Assembly: GCF_014280935.1 (NCBI RefSeq)
Contig: NZ_JACLZI010000062.1
Location: 62,001 to 126,000, forward strand
Length of the DNA: 64,000 bases
Direction of reading: 5' to 3'
DNA from: Aquibacillus kalidii
GTDB lineage: Bacteria; Bacillota; Bacilli; Bacillales; Amphibacillaceae
Shown: piece by piece, positions 54,340 through 63,336 of the stretch
How the letters are laid out: every line of letters starts with the position of its first letter
Position numbering within the stretch: position 1 is the first letter of the stretch
Notes under the pieces: model-generated
Databases searched by the model: none
What the model was told of the DNA's origin: nothing
What the model saw: the letters and a program-made list of their open reading frames with translations, nothing else
Made by a program: the position numbers and the translations under genes

Positions 54340-55259
54340 TGTTCGCCATTGAAACAAAGGACTTAAGTAAATCATTCGGAAAAACAACAGTTGTAAAGGG
54401 GATCAATCTACAAGTTCAGACTGGAGAAGTTTTAGGTTTCCTTGGCCGGAATGGTGCTGGTAAATCCACCTTTATTAATATGCTGACAGGGATTATTAGA
54501 CCTACATCTGGCTCATTTTCCCTATTGGGCATTGATGGACCAAGTGACCATGTAAAAAAGAGGATAGGAGTGATGCCGGATTATTCCTCCCTATATGGCA
54601 ATTTAACAGCAAAAAAACATTTAAAATATTTAGCTGGTGTTTCAGGAAAAACTGTTACTAATCAGCAATGTATAGACGTTCTTCGTTCTGTGGGATTAGA
54701 GGAACACGCAAACCAGAAGGCTGTAAAGTTTTCCATTGTTATGAAGAAAAAGCTAGGTATTGCACAAGCAATTATACATGATCCAGATCTGATCTTCTTA
54801 GATGAACCCACGTCCGGTTTAGATGCAGAATCTACAATTGAAATACAGCAGTAAATTACAAAACTGCAAGAACAAGGTAAGACGATATTTATGACCTCAC
54901 ATAACCTTGATGAGGTAGAAAAAATTTGTTCAAAAATAGCTATTATGAAGGAAGGAACAATTATTAAGATTGGTACAATGGATGAGTTAAGATCATTTTA
55001 TCAATCCACCATTATCGTCACATTTAAACACTCCGTTTTTCCTAAGTCTGAACAACATACTTTAATAAACTGGCTAAAATCTATCGGAGCTCATTTAGAA
55101 TTGAAAGACCACTATTTTACTATCCATGTAGAAAGCGAGAAAAAGATTGCCGAAATTATTAGGGCACTAAATAAATGTAAAATAGATATTTACCGTGTAG
55201 AAGTAGAAGAACCTTCACTTGAAGAAATATTTTTGGATGAGAGAGATAGCTATTTATAA
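54339..55259 (+). pseudogene. ABC exporter ATPase with in-frame stop
   Basis: The full frame of 306 codons reads through one TAA at codon 172 (54852-54854). Walker A GFLGRNGAGKST, Walker B DLIFLDEPTSGLD and the H-loop MTSHNLDEV are all recognisable. The signature region reads FSIVMKKKLGIAQA instead of the usual YSxGMKQRLxIA, so a second key site is degraded. The C-terminal part (54891-55259) has the usual DrrA-type tail. Without read-through the product ends after Walker B and lacks the H-loop, so the exporter is probably dead. Confidence 0.85.
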
Positions 55260-55350
55260 TAAGGTTATTTCTTATTAATTTTAAATCAACAAGCTATTTT
55301 CAAAATAGCCTCTGTCTGTATTTCTTTATACTTAACACAGAACACCTTTT

Positions 55351-55420
55351 AGAGGATCGTCAATCGGCGTTCCTCTTATTTTGAAATCCAAACGATTCAT
55401 TGGAATTTCATGTTAAAATT
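55351..55420 (+). repeat. composite intergenic repeat, copy 9 (plus orientation)
   Basis: A hairpin AGAGGA-N13-TTCCTCT variant (55351-55377) is followed by TTTTGAAA and the box TTGGAATTTCATGTTAAAAT (55400-55419). It lies 70 bases upstream of the next plus-strand gene. This is the only copy on the plus strand, and it again points into the following gene. Confidence 0.65.
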
Positions 55421-55488
55421 AACACATGTGAAGTTCAAACAACAGGACAGGTTACTCCAACAAAAAAGAGAATGGAACAGGAGACTTA

Positions 55489-55983
55489 ATGATGGAATTT
55501 TTCTTATATGATTTGGTTGTAGCGCAAAATATTGATAGTAAGAGTGATGAAGAGCTGGAAAAGCTTGAGGATAAATGGATGAAAAATCTAAGAAAATACA
55601 ACGAAATCTACGGTACCTTGTCTGAAAGATTACCTCAAGATATTTTTAACCACTTTAACTCTTGGGGGTTTCATGATTATCAACTGGTTAAAATGGAAAT
55701 AGAACATACGAGCCTTCTCCATTCAGATATTCATTTCACTCTTTCTAATAATAACAAATGGAGATTGAGTTTTGAAGATGTCTCTTTCTTTCAATTTAAA
55801 CACTTAAATTATGATAATAATACCCCTATATTTAATCGCGAAGTAGATAGCTGGTTGTACGAGGAATTTTTACCCTTTGATGAATCAACATTATCATTTG
55901 AAGTCACTTTCTCTTCTGGTGGAAATATATTATTACACTTCCCTGATAAATCAGTCTCCTTAAAAAAAATAAACGGGACATAG
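55489..55983 (+). CDS. hypothetical protein ending inside a REP-like element
   Basis: The 164-residue soluble product begins MMEFFLYDLVVAQNIDSKSD. It contains FHDYQLVKMEIEH and WRLSFEDVSFFQFKHLN, a FHDxxI-type pattern seen in some DUF-type bacillar proteins, but no family is assigned with confidence. The last codons (INGT, TAG) are supplied by the REP-like palindrome, so the original C-terminus may have been replaced or extended. AGGAG lies before the start ATGs. Confidence 0.6.
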   Translation: MMEFFLYDLVVAQNIDSKSDEELEKLEDKWMKNLRKYNEIYGTLSERLPQDIFNHFNSWGFHDYQLVKMEIEHTSLLHSDIHFTLSNNNKWRLSFEDVSFFQFKHLNYDNNTPIFNREVDSWLYEEFLPFDESTLSFEVTFSSGGNILLHFPDKSVSLKKINGT

Positions 55984-56004
55984 GGTCAGGTCCCTTGTCC
56001 CATT
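55976..56004. repeat. REP-like palindrome, copy 4 (GGGACA family)
   Basis: GGGACATAGGGTCAGGTCCC then TTGTCCC. It has the same orientation as copy 3. It is followed 13 bases later by GGTGCCTGTCACC, a second short palindrome often seen beside such elements in bacilli. It contains the stop codon of the preceding gene. Confidence 0.75.
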
Positions 56005-56071
56005 CCGACATTCCAATGGTGCCTGTCACCACCCGAATTAGCTCGTTTTTTGTCGAGGCAGTGCTACTCTT

Positions 56072-57925
56072 CTATTTTATCGTTTCGATTGCTTCCGTAA
56101 ATAGTTTGCGTAGTTCTTTGAAATCAACTGGCTTTGTTATATAAGCATAAGCGCCTTCTTTATATGCTTGTTTTATCGTTTCCTCCATAGCATCAGCACT
56201 CACTGCGATAACAGGTATTCCTTTTGTTGATGGTTGTGTTTTCAGCCTTCTTAATACCTCAAAACCATCTAAATCAGGTAAGTTTAAGTCTAATAAAACA
56301 AAATCTGGTTTTTGATCTGTTATCTTTTCTAACCCTTCTTCGCCAGAAGTAACACAGCACAACTCAATATTCCCAATAAAATCTAGCATCGCTTTCATAA
56401 CGGCTATATTATCAGGATGATCTTCCATATATAGCACATAAAAAGATTGGTTGTTAGGACTCCATTTATCTTCACTATGGTCTACTCGTTTATAGTTCAC
56501 TTTATTTATTTTATTAAAACAAACCCAAAAAGTAGATCCATTCCCCTCACTCGAGGCAACTCCATAACGTCCATTCATTCTTGTCGTTAATTGGGCAACA
56601 ATAGCCAAACCTAATCCTGTCCCTTTCCATCCCTTTACATGGTTTTCGCTCCGATAAAAAGGCTCAAAAATTAATTCCTTTTCTTTTAGAGCAATACCAG
56701 GTCCATTATCCTTCACTTGGATGTTTACCGTTTCTTTATTTTCACCATCACAACAAATCGTCACGGAACCATTTGGATTACTATATTTAACCGCATTGTC
56801 TAAGAGATTCGTAATAATTTGATTTAACCGTAATGGATCTGCATCAATATAGACATCTTCCGCAACATTTTCTAATTGAACATCTACATGTGATGATTGC
56901 GTCTCTAGAATAGATCCTATGCATTCCTCTATGAAAGGCTTCAGTTGAATTACTTCTGTTTGAATCGGGATACGCCCCGTATCAATTGCCGTAAAGTCTA
57001 AAATTTCTTCAATTAATTGTAGCAGCTGTTCAGATGCATGATACATTTTTGTTAACTTCTCTAGATGCTTTTTACTTAAGTCGTTTAACAACAAGATCTG
57101 TGTATAACCTTGAATGGTATTCAGCGGTGTACGCAGATCATGACTCATTTGTGATAAAAATATACTTTTAGCATGATTTGCTTTTTCAGCATTTATTTTT
57201 TCGGTCTTTAAAAATTTCTCTCGCTCTTTCTGACGTGCCTTATCTATGAGAAGTTTCTCGTTCTTTTCCTTTAATGCGTTGTTTTCCTTCTCTAAATTAT
57301 CAACCCTTTCTCTTTCTATAGGGCTAAAAGGAAGATACTGCTTATCATAAAATGGAGATTTTGCAATGGCATCATCGATCATTACATATTCATGTATTTT
57401 TAATAACTCATTTTGAAAAAAGGACGGTGTTGTAAGTGCATTATACGTACAAACAGATATGACTTCTTTCCCATAAATAAAAGCATCACATTTACTTTCA
57501 TATTTTCTAATTTCACTAATTGATGAACGATCAACAATTACATTCCCCCATGTTCTTGTGTTTATACCGTTCTTGGTGTTCTCTAATACAATTCTTTCAA
57601 ATTGACTAAAGCTTAAATCTGCATTAAAGCCTTTTTCGGAAAGATAGAAACTATCACGATGGATATAGATTAACCGTTCTAGTGATGCTCCCGTATAACC
57701 AATAGCTACTAATCTTTGTTTAATGGTACGGTAATTACTTCGAGATTCCGCCAATATAATTGATTCCCCGTTGTCCAAACCTTCCACTATATAAGCAATA
57801 GCATTCTCCATATACGACTCTTGTTCATTAAACATATATAAAATATGGGCACCTTTTCTCCCCATAACCTGGTTAGTTAATTGCAGCAGTGTATAATCTG
57901 TCTGCCTTTGCAAGTTTGATACCAC
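56072..57925 (-). CDS. MEDS-domain hybrid histidine kinase
   Basis: The 617-residue cytoplasmic protein has an N-terminal MEDS domain (about 20-185: GAHILYMFNEQESYMENAIA, WGNVIVDRSSISE), a coiled coil (about 200-250), HisKA with His262 (LSQMSHDLRTPLNTIQGYTQ), an ATPase with Asn376 (NLLDNAVKYS) and GTGLGLAIV, and a C-terminal receiver with Asp546 (FVLLDLNLPDLDGFEVL). MEDS domains occur in DcmR and in RsbR-like sensors; the ligand is unknown. It lies 150 bases downstream of the LytTR regulator with a terminator between. It probably feeds a phosphorelay. Confidence 0.88.
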   Translation of the reverse strand: MVSNLQRQTDYTLLQLTNQVMGRKGAHILYMFNEQESYMENAIAYIVEGLDNGESIILAESRSNYRTIKQRLVAIGYTGASLERLIYIHRDSFYLSEKGFNADLSFSQFERIVLENTKNGINTRTWGNVIVDRSSISEIRKYESKCDAFIYGKEVISVCTYNALTTPSFFQNELLKIHEYVMIDDAIAKSPFYDKQYLPFSPIERERVDNLEKENNALKEKNEKLLIDKARQKEREKFLKTEKINAEKANHAKSIFLSQMSHDLRTPLNTIQGYTQILLLNDLSKKHLEKLTKMYHASEQLLQLIEEILDFTAIDTGRIPIQTEVIQLKPFIEECIGSILETQSSHVDVQLENVAEDVYIDADPLRLNQIITNLLDNAVKYSNPNGSVTICCDGENKETVNIQVKDNGPGIALKEKELIFEPFYRSENHVKGWKGTGLGLAIVAQLTTRMNGRYGVASSEGNGSTFWVCFNKINKVNYKRVDHSEDKWSPNNQSFYVLYMEDHPDNIAVMKAMLDFIGNIELCCVTSGEEGLEKITDQKPDFVLLDLNLPDLDGFEVLRRLKTQPSTKGIPVIAVSADAMEETIKQAYKEGAYAYITKPVDFKELRKLFTEAIETIK

Positions 57926-58027
57926 TATCTTTCACCCTCCCATTCCAACAAAAACCTTCCTAGTTGTTATTGTAATAAAAACTTCGGTATCAATAAAGAA
58001 GTAAGAATCTCCTAAAAACAAAAGAAA

Positions 58028-58068
58028 AGAAGCATTAATTACCTGAATAAGAGTAATTAAATGCTTCT
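58028..58068 (-). terminator. rho-independent terminator
   Basis: AGAAGCATTAATTAC and GTAATTAAATGCTTCT pair with one bulge. On the minus strand TTTTCTTTTG follows. It ends the LytTR regulator gene. Confidence 0.8.
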
Positions 58069-58072
58069 TGAA

Positions 58073-58795
58073 TTAGGATAGTTCCCTCATTAATTCATTT
58101 TTTTGTAGTTTCGATACATGGGCATAATCCGGATAATTTTTAAAGTGAGCGAAATACGTTTCACCTTCCAACGATAGATGAGAAATAGCATGGATATTTA
58201 CAATAAAAGACCGATGTGTCCGAAAGAACCTCTTGTCTAATTGATCCAACAAAGTATTCAACGATTCATTCGTCTCATATTTCTGATTATGCGTATGAAT
58301 AATCGTTTTTCGATTTTCTCTTTCTATAAAAATAATATTTTTAAGATGAATAAAATAAGATATTCTATCCATTTTGATTGTGATGATATTCTTTGAATTT
58401 TGCTGCTTATTTGTAGATTCTGACGCTGATTTCACCTTATCTAAAGCCACATATAGTCGTTCTTTCTTAACAGGTTTCATTACATAATCAACAGCAGCTA
58501 AATCAAATGCCTTCACTGCATATTTATCGTAAGCTGTCGTAAAGATTATTTTTAATGCTGGATTCATTTTTAAACAAGCAGAAATTGCTTCAACACCATT
58601 TAACTTCGGCATGTCAATATCAGCTATAATCAAATCGGGACTCAGTTCCATATTTAAATTTAGCAAACTTTCTCCATCATCTGCTATACCAATTATTTCA
58701 AAAGTATCAATGGGTTCGATAAAGCTCATTAAAATGTCTTGAGCTTCTGAATTATCCTCGGCAATTACTACCTTTATTCTAGAACCGATAAACAT
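58073..58795 (-). CDS. LytTR-family response regulator
   Basis: The 240-residue product has a receiver domain (IKVVIAEDNSEAQDILMSFI; Asp59 in LIIADIDMPKLNGVEA; KPVKKERL) and a LytTR DNA-binding domain (about 140-238: IITIKMDRISYFIHLKNIIF, IERENRKTIIHTHNQKY, FFRTHRSFIVN). It lies between the hybrid kinase and the Sda-like gene, all in one direction. A GGGGG lies only two bases before the ATG, so the start is slightly uncertain. Confidence 0.92.
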   Translation of the reverse strand: MFIGSRIKVVIAEDNSEAQDILMSFIEPIDTFEIIGIADDGESLLNLNMELSPDLIIADIDMPKLNGVEAISACLKMNPALKIIFTTAYDKYAVKAFDLAAVDYVMKPVKKERLYVALDKVKSASESTNKQQNSKNIITIKMDRISYFIHLKNIIFIERENRKTIIHTHNQKYETNESLNTLLDQLDKRFFRTHRSFIVNIHAISHLSLEGETYFAHFKNYPDYAHVSKLQKNELMRELS

Positions 58796-58949
58796 TACCC
58801 CCGTTCTAACACAGTTATAGCATTAATACTAGTTGGCCAATAGTTATTTCTTACCTAATAAATATATATTAAGTGTACCATCAATTATCCATATATTCGC
58901 AGCTCCTAGTAAACTTTCCAAACATTACCTTGTGTATTCCTTTCGATCG

Positions 58950-59081
58950 TTAAATCACTTTTATTCCAGTTCGACGAAATTCTATTTCTTGTTCTAAAAG
59001 AATAATAAATTTTCTATCCAAATTCAGATCCACCGAACGTTTATATGCATCTATCAATTGGTCATAACTTAGATGATACAT
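58950..59081 (-). CDS. sda: Sda-like sporulation histidine kinase inhibitor
   Basis: AAGGGGA precedes ATG and the 43-residue product MYHLSYDQLIDAYKRSVDLN, LDRKFIILLEQEIEFRRTGI, KVI. It matches Sda of B. subtilis in length and in the L-S-x-x-x-L-x-x-x-Y, N-L-x-R-x-F-I-x-L-x-E-x-E-I-x-R-R pattern of its helical hairpin. Sda binds KinA/KinB and blocks phosphotransfer to Spo0F when replication is disturbed. A weak DnaA-box-like TTATTCACG lies about 170 bases upstream. I am fairly sure of the family. Confidence 0.8.
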   Translation of the reverse strand: MYHLSYDQLIDAYKRSVDLNLDRKFIILLEQEIEFRRTGIKVI

Positions 59082-59261
59082 GTAAATTCCCCTTCATTAC
59101 ATTTTTTAGTAGATATTCACTATATTACATTCTTCAAAACTTACTTTCTCTTAAATCAGATACTTGTTAATCAACAAATGAGGTATTTAAAACGCAATAT
59201 AGTTCATTTGGGAAGAATAAATCCGCTTTTCTCCTTTTTATCTCTATTTCGTGAATAAAGA

Positions 59262-59302
59262 AAAAAGGTGCCAACCATATAGAAATTGGTTAGCACCTTT
59301 TT
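59262..59302. terminator. bidirectional terminator
   Basis: AAAAAAGGTGCCAACCA and TGGTTAGCACCTTTTTT pair, with A and T runs at the two ends. It lies immediately after the repeat-protein gene of the MMPL operon. Confidence 0.85.
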
Positions 59303-59305
59303 TAA

Positions 59306-61126
59306 TTAAAAGAGATCCAGCAAACGGGCCCAGAACCCTTTTTCTTCCTCTACCGGTTCTTTTGTCTTTTCTTTCTCTTCTACCTTAATACTTTCGGTTT
59401 TCAAAACAAATTGAACAGAATTGATTTTCACGTTCTTTGGTGAAACAAAGGATACAGCTTTAAAATCAGATTTATCATATTCCTCCATCATCTGATTCAC
59501 TTCCTTTTTCATCTGTTCAGGTAAATTACTCGTAGACTCATCAAGCTCAGCTGTTCCGTTGTGAAGCTCATTCACTCCATTTTCAAGTTCTCCCGTTCCT
59601 TGAGACAAGCTTGCAATCCCATGGTCAAGTTCTGCATAATTACTAGATAACTGGCTGACTCCTCCAGTGTATTCAACTAGACCGGAATGGAACGTTCCAT
59701 ACTGAGAAGCTAATTGACCTAATCCTTCCTTCAGCTTCGTTAAGGACTCCGCAACATCCATGTCTTCTTGTGCAGTTGCTAACTCACTCGCCATGCCTTC
59801 TAGGTTCTTAACCATACCTAAAAGAGAGCCGTTAACCCCATCCAACGTTGTTCCTACTGCATCAAAACCTACTTGGACTTTCGCATACGTTTCTTTTGCA
59901 GTGCGTGCCGTCTTATATGTTTCTAACAATTTCCCAATCACTTCTTGATCTGCATTACTTTTTTGAAGCTGCTCGGCTTGTTCCTTAGAAAGCTCATAAG
60001 CTGGAATCGCCCCTATTGCTTTATCTAGTGTGCTATAAGCAGTAGCGAACTTATCCTTTAATGTGCCTAAGCCATCTGCTGTACCTTTAAGCCCTTTCGC
60101 CATTTTCCCGAGTCCATCTCCTAGCTTTTGCAAACCACTAAGATCGATTTCTTCTGAGCTGTTAGCAAGAGAAGCGTTCGTTTTTTCTAATGCCTGCTTG
60201 ATCTGCTTCGATCCATTCACAAGCTCTGACGAAGAAGCATTAATCGCAGCAATTCCATCTCGATATTGCGCAGAGCCCCCTCGTAAACTAGTTGCTCCAC
60301 TATTTAATTCTGATACACCATTTTCTAATTTTCCGACACCATTATTAATCTCATCAATGGCATCTGTTAACATCTCCATCTCACCTGTCATCTCTTCAAT
60401 ATTCGGAGAATCAATCGGCATCGAAGAAGGCACAGCTGAGATGTCAATACCATCTAACTCAAATTCCTCCACATCTGCTTCCAAGACTAACTCTTCTTCT
60501 TTTTCCGGCATCACAGTAAACGATACTTGTTTATTTTTGCCCGCATTGGCAAGTGTCGCTTCTGGTGCCTCGATATTGTGATAGTTATCTAAATTAAGAG
60601 ATAGGGAGATTTGTAGTAAATAGTTTTCAAAAAACACTCGATCTACTGCATCATTCGCAGAAGTTGCGATTCTTATTTCAACATGCCCACCTTTTCCTGC
60701 AAGCTCTGTTGGGCTGACCTCTTTCCCATCTAACAAATAAGTAATTGAAATATCCCACGGCAAGGGTTGCTCATTCAGATTCCCTTGATAATAAAATTTT
60801 CCCTCTGGGGCATTTATCTCTACTTTATTACCTGTTTGTTCTAAAGGGGATAAATTTGTTAAGTTTTTCAAGCTCGTATACGGACCGTAATCCACGATCT
60901 TCCCTGCTTCTTTCATATTTAAAATGTTAACAACATAAATCTCTTGTCTTTCACCAGTGGCATTTAGCTTCGCATAAACCACTTCCTCTTTTGAGGAGAA
61001 TTGACCATTTCCCTGTGGTCCCTTCTCCCCTTGTACACTGTCCTCCGACTCAGCCGAAACAAGAAGAGACGGCAGTACCAAAATGAAAGTGATAAAGACA
61101 AGTAGAATCTTTCTTATTCTCCTCAT
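59306..61126 (-). CDS. secreted heptad-repeat partner of the MMPL transporter (YhgE-like)
   Basis: The roughly 606-residue product has a Sec signal (IRKILLVFITFILVLPSLLV, SA), a beta-rich N-terminal domain (to about 230) and long stretches of the xxxLxxG heptad type (INNGVGKLENGVSELNSGAT, SLRGGSAQYRDGIAAINASS, HGIASLSQGTGELENGVNEL) seen in YhgE/Pip proteins. It lacks their C-terminal membrane helices and ends in a charged tail (EEEKGFWARLLDLF). It overlaps the MMPL gene by four bases. It may form an outer extension of the transporter or help lipid or protein export. AAGGAG favours ATG 61126. Confidence 0.75.
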   Translation of the reverse strand: MRRIRKILLVFITFILVLPSLLVSAESEDSVQGEKGPQGNGQFSSKEEVVYAKLNATGERQEIYVVNILNMKEAGKIVDYGPYTSLKNLTNLSPLEQTGNKVEINAPEGKFYYQGNLNEQPLPWDISITYLLDGKEVSPTELAGKGGHVEIRIATSANDAVDRVFFENYLLQISLSLNLDNYHNIEAPEATLANAGKNKQVSFTVMPEKEEELVLEADVEEFELDGIDISAVPSSMPIDSPNIEEMTGEMEMLTDAIDEINNGVGKLENGVSELNSGATSLRGGSAQYRDGIAAINASSSELVNGSKQIKQALEKTNASLANSSEEIDLSGLQKLGDGLGKMAKGLKGTADGLGTLKDKFATAYSTLDKAIGAIPAYELSKEQAEQLQKSNADQEVIGKLLETYKTARTAKETYAKVQVGFDAVGTTLDGVNGSLLGMVKNLEGMASELATAQEDMDVAESLTKLKEGLGQLASQYGTFHSGLVEYTGGVSQLSSNYAELDHGIASLSQGTGELENGVNELHNGTAELDESTSNLPEQMKKEVNQMMEEYDKSDFKAVSFVSPKNVKINSVQFVLKTESIKVEEKEKTKEPVEEEKGFWARLLDLF

Positions 61127-61128
61127 GA

Positions 61129-63183
61129 TCATTTCTCCTTATAAAAATTTGCTTTCCAGGTTGTTTTCACTATCACTTTATCAAACACGACCAACATAGC
61201 TGGTAGTAAGAAAACGACCATAATAAACGAAAGCAGTGCCCCTCTACCGAGTAACAATCCAATCGATGAAACGACCGGATTAGAGGAAGTAATCCACAAT
61301 ATAAAGCCGACACTAGACAATATGGATGCAGAAATACCAATTGCAAAAATCTTCTCATCCAACGTTTTCTTAACCGCTTCTAGTGCAGACATTTCCTTGC
61401 GATCCTCTTTATAAGCATCTGTTAACAAAATCGCATAATCTACAGTTGCTGCTAGTTGTATAATACTAATCAGCAAATAGCCGACATATACCAAGGAGGC
61501 ATCTGTAAAGTATGGAACAGATAGGTTCAACCATACGGCAGATTGAATTGTAGATAGTAGCACTACAGGTATCGATATCGATCTAAAGGTAACGAATAGG
61601 ACAAGCGCAACAGTGGCAATCGTCAAGGTATTCACTAATTTATTATCCTTTTGAACAATATTTTTAATGTCATATAAGGTTACACTTTCACCTACCAAAT
61701 AGACCTTTTCCTCATAATATTTCTCTGCTGTTTCCTGTACCTGTTCAATTAACTGGAATGCTTCGTCTCCTTCTGTTTTTGTATCCGTTTGAAGGATGAT
61801 TCGACTATAATTTTCTGAATAAAATTGATCTGTTATATCCTCGTTCAAATATTCTGGTGGAATCACTGAACCTACTGTGTTCACATATGCAAGTGCACTG
61901 GTCACATGATCAACGTCCTCTAAGTCATTCACTAATTCCGCTTCCTTTGCGGTATCCCCTCTTGGAACAAGTAATACCATTGGGGTACTCTCACCAAACT
62001 GTTCTTTTATCGTTGCCAAATCACTGCCTGCCCTTGTATTTTCTGGCTGTTCACCTATTCCGTAGATGAAACTAGTTTGGCTTTGTGCAAGAAATGCTGG
62101 AACAATCAATAGTAATACAAGTATTAAACTAGGTACACGTAATTTCACAACGATACTTCCTTTGTTTTTTAAACTTGGAAGTAATGGCTTATGCTGCGTT
62201 TTATCGATCCATTTATAAAATAATAATGTTAATGCTGGTAAGAACACCATCACACTAATAAAGCTTAGTAGAATCCCTTTTACAAGATTAATCCCTAAAT
62301 CGGAACCAATTTCAAAGTTCATAAAAGATAAGGCTATAAACCCAAAGAAGGTTGTGGACGCACTTGCCGCAATAGCTGAAAAGGATTTTTTCATAGCAAG
62401 CTGCATCGCTTCCTTAGGATCTGCTAGTTTTTTCCGATAGTCGGAGAAACTATGTAGAAGAAAAATAGCATAATCGAGTGATACGGCTAACTGTAAAATA
62501 GGTGCCACCGACTGGGTAACGAACGATACTTCCCCAAGAAAAATGTTCGTTCCCATGTTAATAAGTACGGAAACCCCAATAGCTGTTAAGAAAAGGATCG
62601 GCTCTAGCCACGACGTAGTAGAAACGATTAATATGAGAATAATAATCGGAACTAATAAAGCCCCCGCATACATCGATTCCTTTCCAGCCATCTTTTGCTG
62701 GGTAGCTGTATTAAGCGATTCCCCTGCCATCGCATTATCTTCACCAATTAAATCATAAATCGCATCGGTAATTGCCACTTCTTCCCCTTCACGGATACTG
62801 AAGGAAAATAGGGCATTGCCATCCTTATAATAATTTTCTACCGTTTCCTGATCCGCCATTTCCAGCGGTTGTTTAATATCAATCGTATCATCTAACCACG
62901 TAACGTTAGACACCCCATTGATGGCAGCGAGCTTTTCTTTAAAAGCAAGCGCCTCCTGTAACGTCAAGTCCTGCATCATGACTCTATTAGTAGGAACACT
63001 TCCATCAAATTCCTGTTCCATGACATCCATTGCTTCCGTAGATGGCGCATCCTCCGGTAAGTAATCTTTCATATCGTAGTTTACCGAAACCGTAAACTGT
63101 GCTAGCGAACAGAGAATTGTAAGCACCATAAACGTGATTGCAACGGCCTTTTTATGCTTGATAATTTTTGCTGCAATATTTAT
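61129..63183 (-). CDS. MMPL/RND-family transporter
   Basis: The product has about 684 residues with two repeats, each an outer domain and five or six membrane helices. SLDYAIFLLHSFSDYRKKLA and ATVDYAILLTDAYKEDRKEM are the paired D-Y motifs that carry protons in MMPL/SSD proteins. From ATG 63129 the first helix would be cut short. The frame continues upstream (NIAAKIIKHKKAVAITF) to an ATA at 63183 near an AAAGGGTGAG site, so the start is non-canonical or disrupted. Transcription is divergent from TetR, its likely repressor. Family members export lipids, siderophores or drugs. Confidence 0.88.
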   Translation of the reverse strand: MNIAAKIIKHKKAVAITFMVLTILCSLAQFTVSVNYDMKDYLPEDAPSTEAMDVMEQEFDGSVPTNRVMMQDLTLQEALAFKEKLAAINGVSNVTWLDDTIDIKQPLEMADQETVENYYKDGNALFSFSIREGEEVAITDAIYDLIGEDNAMAGESLNTATQQKMAGKESMYAGALLVPIIILILIVSTTSWLEPILFLTAIGVSVLINMGTNIFLGEVSFVTQSVAPILQLAVSLDYAIFLLHSFSDYRKKLADPKEAMQLAMKKSFSAIAASASTTFFGFIALSFMNFEIGSDLGINLVKGILLSFISVMVFLPALTLLFYKWIDKTQHKPLLPSLKNKGSIVVKLRVPSLILVLLLIVPAFLAQSQTSFIYGIGEQPENTRAGSDLATIKEQFGESTPMVLLVPRGDTAKEAELVNDLEDVDHVTSALAYVNTVGSVIPPEYLNEDITDQFYSENYSRIILQTDTKTEGDEAFQLIEQVQETAEKYYEEKVYLVGESVTLYDIKNIVQKDNKLVNTLTIATVALVLFVTFRSISIPVVLLSTIQSAVWLNLSVPYFTDASLVYVGYLLISIIQLAATVDYAILLTDAYKEDRKEMSALEAVKKTLDEKIFAIGISASILSSVGFILWITSSNPVVSSIGLLLGRGALLSFIMVVFLLPAMLVVFDKVIVKTTWKANFYKEK

Positions 63184-63234
63184 TATTACTCACCCTTTCT
63201 TGCATGTTTTTAAGACTCACTTTATCATTATAAG

Positions 63235-63257
63235 AACACAGTGTTGTCTATTCAACA
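63235..63257. promoter_or_regulatory. candidate TetR operator
   Basis: AACACAGTGTT is a near-perfect 11-base palindrome and overlaps TGTTG-TCTATT-CAACA. It lies midway between the divergent MMPL and TetR genes. Confidence 0.4.
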
Positions 63258-63336
63258 AACAGTTTACTATCATTTGTGATTTCAACGACACATTTGGAAA
63301 ATATGTTGGAAAACAGGAAAAAGAGAGGGAGATACC

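Noticed and set aside
59245-59260. DnaA box upstream of sda
   Set aside because: Only one 8-of-9 match (TTATTCACG) is seen, not the cluster expected for DnaA control, so it is not listed as a site.
60063-60581. 172-codon plus-strand frame inside the MMPL partner gene
   Set aside because: It is a Ser/Pro-rich antisense shadow of the heptad repeats without a ribosome site.
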